Shown in pieces: positions 8,430 to 15,404 of a DNA stretch of 30,437 nucleotides (positions are counted from its first letter, which is position 1; every line of letters starts with the position of its first letter). The translations under genes were made by a program, and so were the position numbers. The notes below the pieces were generated by a model, which was given only the letters and a program-made list of their open reading frames with translations, made no database searches and was not told the DNA's origin. The DNA is from JBFKMV01 sp041629655 (GTDB lineage Bacteria; Acidobacteriota; Polarisedimenticolia; Polarisedimenticolales; Polarisedimenticolaceae), in assembly GCA_041629655.1 (NCBI GenBank), contig JBFKMV010000040.1:1-30437 (forward strand). Reading direction: 5' to 3'.

Positions 8430-9842
8430 GTGCCCAGGAAGCGCGCTCCCCTGACCGTCGTCGTGCTGGCGGCCGGTCAGGGAAAGCGGATGCGGTCGCG
8501 CCGGCTGAAGCTGTTGCACGAGGTCGCCGGCGTGCCGATGGTCGCGCACGTGATGCGCGCGGCGCTGGCGCTCCACCCCTCACGGCTGATCGGCGTCGTC
8601 GGCCACCAGGCCGACGCGGTGCGCCGGGCCGTCGACGGACTGTGCGACACGTTCGTGCTGCAACGCGAGCGTCGGGGCACCGCGCACGCGGTGTTGCAGA
8701 CTGCACCGAAACTGCGCGGCGCCGCGGACGACACGCTGCTGATCGTCAACGGTGACGTGCCGACGATCCGGCCGGCGACGCTGCGGGCGCTGGTCTCGCG
8801 CCATCGCACCAGCGGCGCCGCGTTGACCGTGCTGACTGCCGAGGTCCCGGACCCGCGGGGCTACGGCCGGCTGGTCCGCGACGCTCGCGGCGGGGTGGTG
8901 CGGATCGTCGAGGAGCGCGACGCGACCCCGGACGAGCGGAAGCTCCCCGAGATCAACGCCGGGATGTACTGCAGCAGCGCGCGCGTGCTGTTGCCGCTGT
9001 TGCGCAAGCTGCGGCCCGACAACGCACAGGGCGAGTACTACCTGACCGACGCGGTCCACGAGCTGATCGCGCGCGGCAAACCCGTGACCGCCCTGCGCGC
9101 CAGCGACGCCGAGGAAGTGCTCGGCGTCAACGACCGGGCCGAGCTGGCGCGCGCCGGGGCGACGCTGTACGCGCGCAAGGCCGCCGAGCTGCAACGGAGC
9201 GGCGTCACGCTGCTCGACGCCTCGCGCAGCTGGATCGATCCGCGCGCCCGCGTGGGCCGCGACACGGTGATCTACCCCGACGTGATCGTCGAGGGCGAAA
9301 CCGTGATCGGCTCCGACTGCGTGATCCGGCCGGGTTGCCGGATCGTCGAGTCGCGGCTCGGCCGCCGGGTCGAGATCAAGGACCACAGCGTCGTGCTGGA
9401 GAGCTCGATCGCCGACGACGCGGCGGTCGGGCCGTTCGCCCACCTGCGACCGGGATCGGTGCTCGAGCGCGAGGTCAAGGTCGGCAACTTCGTCGAGGTC
9501 AAGAAGTCGACGCTGGGCCGCGGCAGCAAGGCGTCGCATCTGAGCTACCTGGGCGACGCCAGCATCGGGGAGGACTGCAACATCGGGGCCGGGACGATCA
9601 CCTGCAACTACGACGGCGAACGTAAGCTGCCCACGCGGCTGGGCAAGCGGGTCTTCGTCGGCAGCGACACCCAGCTGGTGGCCCCGGTCACGGTCGGCGA
9701 CGGGGCCTACGTCGGCGCCGGCTCGACGGTCACCAAGGACGTGCCCCCGGGCTCGCTGGCCTTGAGCCGGGCCAAGCAGGTCAACATCGAGGGCTGGAGC
9801 GAGCGGCGCCGCAAGCGCAAGCGCAAGAGCGGCAAGCGGTAG
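8430..9842 (+). CDS. glmU: Bifunctional GlcNAc-1-P uridyltransferase / GlcN-1-P acetyltransferase
   Basis: Makes UDP-GlcNAc for peptidoglycan and lipopolysaccharide from glucosamine-1-phosphate, acetyl-CoA and UTP. The protein has 470 residues, a normal length. The N-terminal uridyltransferase domain has VVVLAAGQGKRMRSRRLKLL, a divergent form of the usual G-x-G-T-R-M...P-K-V-L signature, and NGDVPTIRP. The C-terminal left-handed beta-helix carries VGPFAHLRPGS, VGNFVEVKKS, KASHLSYLGD with the probable acetyltransferase base His370, IGAGTITCNYDG and VFVGSDTQLVAPVTVG. The C-terminus is strongly basic (RRRKRKRKSGKR). The GTG start lies one base after the TPR gene stop. glmS, which supplies glucosamine-6-phosphate, follows. 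Confidence 0.96.
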   Translation: MPRKRAPLTVVVLAAGQGKRMRSRRLKLLHEVAGVPMVAHVMRAALALHPSRLIGVVGHQADAVRRAVDGLCDTFVLQRERRGTAHAVLQTAPKLRGAADDTLLIVNGDVPTIRPATLRALVSRHRTSGAALTVLTAEVPDPRGYGRLVRDARGGVVRIVEERDATPDERKLPEINAGMYCSSARVLLPLLRKLRPDNAQGEYYLTDAVHELIARGKPVTALRASDAEEVLGVNDRAELARAGATLYARKAAELQRSGVTLLDASRSWIDPRARVGRDTVIYPDVIVEGETVIGSDCVIRPGCRIVESRLGRRVEIKDHSVVLESSIADDAAVGPFAHLRPGSVLEREVKVGNFVEVKKSTLGRGSKASHLSYLGDASIGEDCNIGAGTITCNYDGERKLPTRLGKRVFVGSDTQLVAPVTVGDGAYVGAGSTVTKDVPPGSLALSRAKQVNIEGWSERRRKRKRKSGKR

Positions 9843-9863
9843 CCTCCGGCGGCCCGGCCACCC

Positions 9864-9869
9864 TATACT
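9864..9869 (+). promoter_or_regulatory. -10 box of glmS
   Basis: TATACT lies 25 bases before the glmS ATG, followed by an AGGAGG Shine-Dalgarno at 9879-9884. No clear -35 hexamer is seen in the end of glmU. There is no room in the 51-base gap for a glmS ribozyme. Confidence 0.4.
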
Positions 9870-9893
9870 CACGGTTGCAGGAGGAACCCGCCC

Positions 9894-11735
9894 ATGTGCG
9901 GAATCGTCGGCTACATCGGACCCAAGAACCCCGTCGAGGTGCTCGTCGAGGGCCTGCGGCGTCTCGAGTACCGCGGTTACGACTCGGCGGGAATCGCGGT
10001 GGTGGACGACGACGGGAAGATCGCGCTGCGGCGCGCGGCGGGCCGGCTGCGCGACCTGGAGCAGGTGATCAACGGCAACCCGCTGCAGGGCCGGTACGGC
10101 CTCGGCCACACGCGCTGGGCGACCCACGGGCGGCCGACCGAGGAGAACGCCCACCCGCACCGTGACTGTTCGGGGCGGCTGGTCGTGATCCACAACGGCA
10201 TCATCGAGAACTACGTCGAGCTGAAGCGCGAGCTCCAGCAGCAGGGTCACGAGTTCGTGACCGAGACCGACACCGAGATCGTCGCGCACGCGATCGAGCA
10301 GGAGATGAAGAGCGGCGGCAGCGACCTGCCGACGGCGTTCCGCGCCGTGTTGCCGCGGCTCCGCGGCATCTATGCCCTGGTGGCGATGTCGGCCGATCAA
10401 CCCGACACGCTGGTCGCCGCGCGTCTCGGGCCGCCGCTCGTCGTCGGAGTCGGCGAGGGCGAGTACTTCGTGGCCTCCGACATCCCCGCGATCCTGATGC
10501 ACACCAAGCAGATGGTGTTCATGGAGGATCACGAGGTCGTGCAGATCACGCCGGACGGCCCGCGGTTCACCCGCCTCGACGGAACCACGATCGACAAACA
10601 GCCGACCCGGATCCCCTGGGATCCGATCATGGCCGAGAAGGGCGGCTATAAGCACTTCATGCTCAAGGAGATCCACGAGCAGCCGCGCGCCGTGCGTGAC
10701 ACGCTGCTGGGTCGCGTCTCGCTCGAGTCGGACCAGATCTTCCTCGAGGAGATCGGGCTGACCGACGACGACCTGCGCGCGGTCGAGCGGATGGCGATCA
10801 TCGCCTGCGGGACCTCGTGGCACGCCGGCCTGGTCGGCAAGTTCCTGCTGGAGCGGCTGGCCGGCATCCCGGTCGAGGTCGACTACGCCTCCGAGTACCG
10901 CTACCGGCAGCCGCTGGTCGACGAGAAGACGCTGCCGTTGTACATCAGCCAGTCGGGCGAGACCGCGGACACGCTGGCGGCGCTGCGCGAGGCCAAGGGC
11001 AAGGGCGCGCGTCCGCTCGGCATCTGCAACGTGCAGGGCGCGATGTTGACGCGCGAAGCAGCGGGAACGATCTACACCCACGCCGGCCCGGAGATCGGCG
11101 TCGCCTCGACCAAGGCCTTCACCAGCCAGCTGATCGCGCTGACGCTACTGGCGCTGAAGATGGGCCAGGCCCGCGGGACGCTGGCCGACGCCGAGGCCAC
11201 CGAGCTGATCCGCCACCTCTACCACGTGCCGGCGCAGATGGAGCAGTACCTCGACGACGACGCGCACATCCAGGAGCTGGCCCAGACCTACCAGCATCAC
11301 CGCGACTTCCTGTTCCTCGGCCGCGGGGTCAACTACCCGATCGCCCTGGAAGGCGCGCTGAAGCTGAAGGAAATCTCGTACATCCACGCCGAGGGCTACC
11401 CCGCCGGCGAGATGAAGCACGGTCCGATCGCGCTGATCGACGAGGCGATGCCGGTGGTGGCGCTGGCGCCGGTCGACTCGGTGTTCGAGAAGATGCTCTC
11501 GAACATCGAGGAGGTGAAGGCCCGTTCGGGGATCGTGATCGGCGTCAGTGACGAGCAGAACGCCGACTTGGCGGCCAAGGCGGATTCGGTGATCACGGTG
11601 CCGCGGACGCACCCGCTGCTGTCGCCGATCCTGATGGTGCTGCCGCTGCAGCTGCTGGCGTACCACATCGCCAACCTGCGCGGCTGCGACGTCGATCAGC
11701 CGCGCAACCTGGCCAAGAGCGTGACCGTCGAGTAG
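9894..11735 (+). CDS. glmS: Glutamine-fructose-6-phosphate aminotransferase (isomerizing)
   Basis: Makes glucosamine-6-phosphate from fructose-6-phosphate and glutamine, the entry step of amino-sugar synthesis. The protein has 613 residues, the usual length. Cys2 directly after the start Met is the glutaminase nucleophile (MCGIVGYIG). HTRWATHGRPTEENAHPH and the NGIIENY segment belong to the class II amidotransferase domain. KEIHEQP marks the junction to the two SIS sugar-isomerase domains, seen as ACGTSWHAG, ISQSGETADT, GVASTKAFTSQ, YPAGEMKHGPIALID and the C-terminal DQPRNLAKSVTVE. A strong AGGAGG precedes the ATG. The gene ends 12 bases from the convergent zinc-finger gene, without an obvious terminator. 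Confidence 0.97.
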   Translation: MCGIVGYIGPKNPVEVLVEGLRRLEYRGYDSAGIAVVDDDGKIALRRAAGRLRDLEQVINGNPLQGRYGLGHTRWATHGRPTEENAHPHRDCSGRLVVIHNGIIENYVELKRELQQQGHEFVTETDTEIVAHAIEQEMKSGGSDLPTAFRAVLPRLRGIYALVAMSADQPDTLVAARLGPPLVVGVGEGEYFVASDIPAILMHTKQMVFMEDHEVVQITPDGPRFTRLDGTTIDKQPTRIPWDPIMAEKGGYKHFMLKEIHEQPRAVRDTLLGRVSLESDQIFLEEIGLTDDDLRAVERMAIIACGTSWHAGLVGKFLLERLAGIPVEVDYASEYRYRQPLVDEKTLPLYISQSGETADTLAALREAKGKGARPLGICNVQGAMLTREAAGTIYTHAGPEIGVASTKAFTSQLIALTLLALKMGQARGTLADAEATELIRHLYHVPAQMEQYLDDDAHIQELAQTYQHHRDFLFLGRGVNYPIALEGALKLKEISYIHAEGYPAGEMKHGPIALIDEAMPVVALAPVDSVFEKMLSNIEEVKARSGIVIGVSDEQNADLAAKADSVITVPRTHPLLSPILMVLPLQLLAYHIANLRGCDVDQPRNLAKSVTVE

Positions 11736-11747
11736 ACCGGTGCCGGG

Positions 11748-12077
11748 CTAGGTGTCGCCGTACTTCTCCGGCCGCGTGAGCGTCCGGAAGATGCGGTTGA
11801 GAAAGCCCGGTTCGCGGTGCTTGAGGATCTTGTCGATCTCGCCCTGGTCGAGGAACATCCCGCCGCACGAGAAGCAGGCGTCCACGCTGACGCCCTTGAA
11901 AGCGACCTCGTCGAGCCCCATCCCGCACTTGGGACAGCGCATCCAGTGCAGCTGCTTGAGCTTCTCGCGCTCGTCGACCGCGGTCTGACGGGAGATCTGC
12001 GCACGCCGGGTGCGGATCCGCGCCAGCTCGGCTTGCTTGATGTATTCCTCTTCGAGATCGCGTCCCTTGTGGTCCAT
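11748..12077 (-). CDS. Small TFIIB-type zinc-finger protein
   Basis: A 109-residue protein. The N-terminal half is charged and helical, probably coiled coil (residues 5-45). A C-terminal zinc ribbon follows, with Cys48, Cys51, Cys68 and Cys71 in the pattern RCPKCG ... ACFSCGG, then the FLDQGEIDKIL helix. This matches the zf-TFIIB domain family found in many uncharacterised bacterial proteins; the function is unknown. The ATG at 12077 follows GGGAGG at good spacing. A longer frame upstream has no support. The gene lies between convergent glmS (12-base gap) and the divergent PcrA gene. Confidence 0.88.
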   Translation of the reverse strand: MDHKGRDLEEEYIKQAELARIRTRRAQISRQTAVDEREKLKQLHWMRCPKCGMGLDEVAFKGVSVDACFSCGGMFLDQGEIDKILKHREPGFLNRIFRTLTRPEKYGDT

Positions 12078-12100
12078 GCGTTCCTCCCTGGGGAACATCC

Positions 12101-12106
12101 ATTGTA
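12101..12106 (-). promoter_or_regulatory. -10 box of the zinc-finger gene
   Basis: TACAAT read leftward, 23 bases before the ATG at 12077. A weak TTTTCT lies 17 bases further up (12124-12129) as a possible -35. It faces the PcrA promoter in the same 99-base gap. Confidence 0.4.
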
Positions 12107-12140
12107 GGGGCAAAGCTCCCGTGAGAAAAGGCGGATGAGT

Positions 12141-12149
12141 TGCTAGAAT
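12141..12149 (+). promoter_or_regulatory. Extended -10 promoter element of the PcrA/UvrD gene
   Basis: TGCTAGAAT, the same extended -10 box as before uvrA and panB. The TTG start codon is 27 bases downstream with a CGGAGG Shine-Dalgarno in between. The shared element in front of two DNA-repair genes is noted but may only reflect the local sigma70 consensus. Confidence 0.5.
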
Positions 12150-12176
12150 GCCGCCGCCGTCGCGATCGGAGGCTGC

Positions 12177-14450
12177 TTGAATCCGCCGCAGTACCACGAC
12201 GCGTCCGACCCGGGCCGCCCCGGGGTCGAGGCGCTGCTCGAACAGCTGAACCCCGTCCAGCGCGAGGCGGTGACCCACAGCACGGGGCCGCTGTTGGTGC
12301 TGGCCGGCGCCGGCTCGGGCAAGACCCGGGTGATCACCCACCGCATCGCCCACCTGCTGACGGCGCGCGGCGTGCACCCGGCGCGGATCGTCGCGGTGAC
12401 GTTCACCAACAAGGCCGCCGCCGAGATGCGCGAGCGTGTCGAGCGGCTGCTGGGGCTGACGCGGCTCGGCGGCTGGCTCGGCACGTTCCACGCGCTGTGC
12501 CTGCGCATCCTGCGCCGCGACGGCGCGCGGATCGGCCTCGAGCCCGGCTTCAACATCTACGACAGCGCCGACCAGCTCGCGCTGGTCAAGCGGATCCTGA
12601 AGGACGACAGCGGCGAGTCGGCCGGCGGCACGCCGCGCTCGTTCCTGTCGCGGATCAGCCGGGCCAAGAACAACCTGGAATCGGCGGAGGAGCTGGCCCG
12701 GCGCGCGTTCACGCCCGACCAGCAGCTCGCGGCGCGGATCTACGAGCGCTACGATGCCGCGCTGCGCCGGGCCAACGCGGTCGACTTCGACGACCTGCTG
12801 TTGCGGACGCTGGAGCTGTTCCGGGAGCACGCCGACGTCGGCGAGCGCTACGCCGCCCAGTGCGAGCACCTGCTGGTCGACGAATACCAGGACACCAACC
12901 GGCCGCAGTACCTGCTGGTGCGCGCGCTGTCCTCGCATCACGGCAACATCTGCGTCGTCGGCGACGAGGACCAGAGCATCTACCGTTTCCGCGGCGCCGA
13001 GATCCGCAACATCCTCGAGTTCGAGGCCGACCACCCCGGCGCGACGGTGATCCGGCTGGAGCAGAACTACCGCTCCTCGGGCACGATCCTGGCCGCCGCC
13101 GGCGCGGTGATCGCGAACAACCGCTTCCGCAAGGGCAAGCGGCTGTGGACCGAGAACCCGCGCGGTGAGCGGATCCAGCTGTTCCGGGCGCCCGACGACC
13201 GCAGCGAGGCGGTCTGGGTCGCCGGCCGCGTCCGCGAGCTGGAATCCGAGCTGCCCTACGAGGGGCTGGCGGTGCTGTACCGCACCAACGCGCAGTCCCG
13301 GCAGCTCGAGGACGTCTTCCGGCGCGAGCGGATCCCGTTCCAGATCGTCGGCTCGGTCCAGTTCTACGAGCGCAAGGAAGTCAAGGACGTGCTGGCGTAT
13401 CTCAAGCTGGCGCTCAACCCCGCCGACGACGTGTCGTTCCGGCGCGTCGTCAACACGCCGCCGCGCGGTCTCGGCGAAACCAGCGTCCGCACGGTCGAGG
13501 ACGTGGCGCGCAAGCTGGGGCTGCCGCTGGCGGCCGCGGCGCGCGAGGTCCGCGAGCAGGCGCTGGTGACGCCGCGCGCCGCGCGACGGCTCGGCGAGTT
13601 CCTCGACCTGATCGAGGACCTGGCCCGCCGTGGCGGCGAGGAGACGGTGGCCGGATTGATCGAGCACGTGCTGGAGGCGGTCGGCTACGAGGCGTTCCTG
13701 AAGAAGAGCTACCCCGGCGAGAGCGACGACCGGATGGACAACCTCCGCGCGCTGGTCAGCGGCGCCGTCGAGTACGAGGAGGAGGAGCAGGCTCCCTCGC
13801 TGGAGGGCTTCTTGGACCGCTCGGCGCTGGTCAGCGACGCCGACGACGTGGGCTCGCGCCCCGGCGTGACGATGATGACGATCCACTGCGCCAAGGGCCT
13901 CGAGTTCCCGGTGGTGTTCCTGGTCGGGCTGGAGGAGAACCTGTTCCCGCACACCATGGCCAGCGCCACCGACGAGGACCTCGAGGAGGAGCGCCGGCTG
14001 TGCTACGTGGCGATGACCCGGGCCCGGCAGCGCCTGTATCTGCTGATGGCCCAGTACCGCCGGATCCACGGGCAGTTCATGCCCAACCTGCCCTCGCGGT
14101 TCCTCGACGAGGTGCCGGCGGAACTGATCGACGAGGTGCCGCTCGAGGCCGGCTCGTCGGGCTTCGACTGGCGGGTCGACTCGGCCCCGGCGAGCTACGG
14201 CTCGTCCGCCGCGCGGGCCGCACGCCGGCGCCCGGCCGCGCCCGCGGCAAAGCAGGCCGCGGCGGCGGGCGCGGACCCCGGCGACGGCTTCCCCGTCGGC
14301 GCCACGGTCCGGCACCCGCGGTTCGGCAGCGGCCGGATCCTGGCCCGCGAGGGGTCCGGCAAGCATCTCAAGTTGACGATCCAGTTCTCCGGCTCGCCGC
14401 CGAAGAAGATCCTTCCCTCGTACACCAAGCTGCAGGTCCGCATCAACTAG
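12177..14450 (+). CDS. pcrA: ATP-dependent DNA helicase PcrA/UvrD
   Basis: 3'-5' superfamily 1 helicase acting in nucleotide excision repair and removal of RecA or stalled complexes. The protein has 757 residues. Motifs appear in order: Q-motif NPVQREAV, Walker A AGAGSGKT at residues 43-50, TFTNKAAAEMRERV, GTFHALCLRIL, LVDEYQDTN, VGDEDQSIYRFRGA, LEQNYRSS, LAVLYRTNAQSR, TIHCAKGLEFPVVFLVGLEE and LCYVAMTRARQRLYLL. The C-terminus has the PcrA-type Tudor-like domain GATVRHPRFGSGRILAREG. The TTG start at 12177 is supported by CGGAGG about 6 bases before it and a promoter upstream. UvrD and PcrA cannot be told apart with certainty; the tail favours PcrA. Confidence 0.95.
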   Translation: MNPPQYHDASDPGRPGVEALLEQLNPVQREAVTHSTGPLLVLAGAGSGKTRVITHRIAHLLTARGVHPARIVAVTFTNKAAAEMRERVERLLGLTRLGGWLGTFHALCLRILRRDGARIGLEPGFNIYDSADQLALVKRILKDDSGESAGGTPRSFLSRISRAKNNLESAEELARRAFTPDQQLAARIYERYDAALRRANAVDFDDLLLRTLELFREHADVGERYAAQCEHLLVDEYQDTNRPQYLLVRALSSHHGNICVVGDEDQSIYRFRGAEIRNILEFEADHPGATVIRLEQNYRSSGTILAAAGAVIANNRFRKGKRLWTENPRGERIQLFRAPDDRSEAVWVAGRVRELESELPYEGLAVLYRTNAQSRQLEDVFRRERIPFQIVGSVQFYERKEVKDVLAYLKLALNPADDVSFRRVVNTPPRGLGETSVRTVEDVARKLGLPLAAAAREVREQALVTPRAARRLGEFLDLIEDLARRGGEETVAGLIEHVLEAVGYEAFLKKSYPGESDDRMDNLRALVSGAVEYEEEEQAPSLEGFLDRSALVSDADDVGSRPGVTMMTIHCAKGLEFPVVFLVGLEENLFPHTMASATDEDLEEERRLCYVAMTRARQRLYLLMAQYRRIHGQFMPNLPSRFLDEVPAELIDEVPLEAGSSGFDWRVDSAPASYGSSAARAARRRPAAPAAKQAAAAGADPGDGFPVGATVRHPRFGSGRILAREGSGKHLKLTIQFSGSPPKKILPSYTKLQVRIN

Positions 14451-14493
14451 CGGCGGTGCCTGCGACCAAGCCCCGCAGGAGGTCGGAACAGCG

Positions 14494-15051
14494 ATGAAGG
14501 CAACCAACATCCGGAAAGGTCAGGTCCTCAAGATCAACGACGCGCTGTACAAGGTGATGAGCATGGACCACGTCACCCCCGGCAAGGGCCGGGCGCACGT
14601 GCAGACCAAGCTGCGCCACCTGATCGACGGTACCCAGACCGAGATCCGCTTCCGTTCGGACGACGTCGTGGAGCGCGCGTCGATCGACACCCGCGAGATG
14701 CAGTACCTGTACTCGGATGCCGGCGGCCACCATTTCATGGACACGACGAGCTACGATCAGGTGCTGCTGGCGGAGGACATGCTCGGCGACGCGATCCAGT
14801 ACATCGTGCCCGAGTCGATGGTGCAGGTGCAGCTGCACGAGGGCAGCCCGATCGGCGTCGACCTCCCGGCGGCGGTGGTGCTGACGGTCACCGAGACGGC
14901 CCCCGGGATCAAGGACGCCACGGCCTCGGCGCAGCGCAAGTCGGCCACCATGGAAACGGGCCTGGTGGTGCAGGTCCCGCCGTTCATCGAGCAGGGCGAG
15001 GCGCTCAAGATCAGCACCCTCGACGGCAGCTACCTCGAGCGCGCGAAGTAG
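14494..15051 (+). CDS. efp: Elongation factor P
   Basis: Relieves ribosome stalling at polyproline stretches. The protein has 185 residues with the three beta-barrel domains expected. The tip of the first domain has the loop TPGKGRA, with Lys31 at the position that is modified (beta-lysylated) in the EpmA/EpmB type. The C-terminal domain shows TGLVVQVPPFIEQGEALKI. The ATG follows CAGGAGG. The gene is 43 bases after the helicase gene and may be co-transcribed. The peptides at 18106 and 21296 contain G-P-G-P, but no direct link to EF-P is shown. Confidence 0.96.
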   Translation: MKATNIRKGQVLKINDALYKVMSMDHVTPGKGRAHVQTKLRHLIDGTQTEIRFRSDDVVERASIDTREMQYLYSDAGGHHFMDTTSYDQVLLAEDMLGDAIQYIVPESMVQVQLHEGSPIGVDLPAAVVLTVTETAPGIKDATASAQRKSATMETGLVVQVPPFIEQGEALKISTLDGSYLERAK

Positions 15052-15404
15052 CCCCGGGGCGCCCCGGAGCCGCCCCCGGACGACAACCGGCGTCCATCCC
15101 GGCTCTCCCGCCGGACATAAAAGCCATGGGCCCCGATCAGGAGCGAGGGCGGGCCTTTCCGGGCCCGCGCGCCCCCCGGCAGGCCGGAGTGACGCATAGC
15201 CCTTATGGGTCTTGGGGCTTTGTCGTGCGTTTTCAGGGGTTTGGAGCCGGAAAAAAAGCGGGGGCGCGACCGTGAAAACGATGGATCGGCGGGGCGGCCT
15301 GCGGTAATCCTCACGCACAGAGTTCGATTCCGTCCGCAATCCGGGTCGTCGCGGTCGGCACCAGGCCCCGGCGCTCCGCGTGGAAGACAACGAGGAGGCT
15401 CTCC
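15052..15404 (+). other. 353-base leader region of the first toroid-protein gene
   Basis: No gene is seen here. It holds a GC-rich 14-base palindrome just after efp (15054-15067), a GCGGGCC/GGCCCGC hairpin (15149-15168), an A7 run (15251-15257) and two short elements also found in the leader of the paralogous gene. These are GGCTCTCCCGCCGG at 15101-15114 and GACGCATA-type sequence at 15191-15207. A GAGGAGG Shine-Dalgarno lies at 15392-15398. No convincing -35/-10 pair was found. Confidence 0.5.
15191..15207 (+). repeat. Conserved leader element, copy 1
   Basis: GACGCATAGCCCTTATG, matching copy 2 at 18454-18470 in 15 of 17 bases. It can form a CATA/TATG stem around a 5-base loop. It lies 214 bases before the start codon of the first toroid-protein gene. 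It could be an operator or part of a structured leader; the role is unknown. Confidence 0.45.

Noticed and set aside
9843..9893. glmS ribozyme before glmS
   Set aside because: The gap is 51 bases and holds only a -10 box and a Shine-Dalgarno sequence, far too short for the ribozyme.
15191..15345. Cyclic-di-GMP (GEMM) riboswitch in the first leader, suggested by GACGCATAGCC and a later CACGCACAG
   Set aside because: The order of the elements is wrong, the GNRA-capped stem before GACGCA is missing, and the matching copy in the second leader lacks the other conserved parts.
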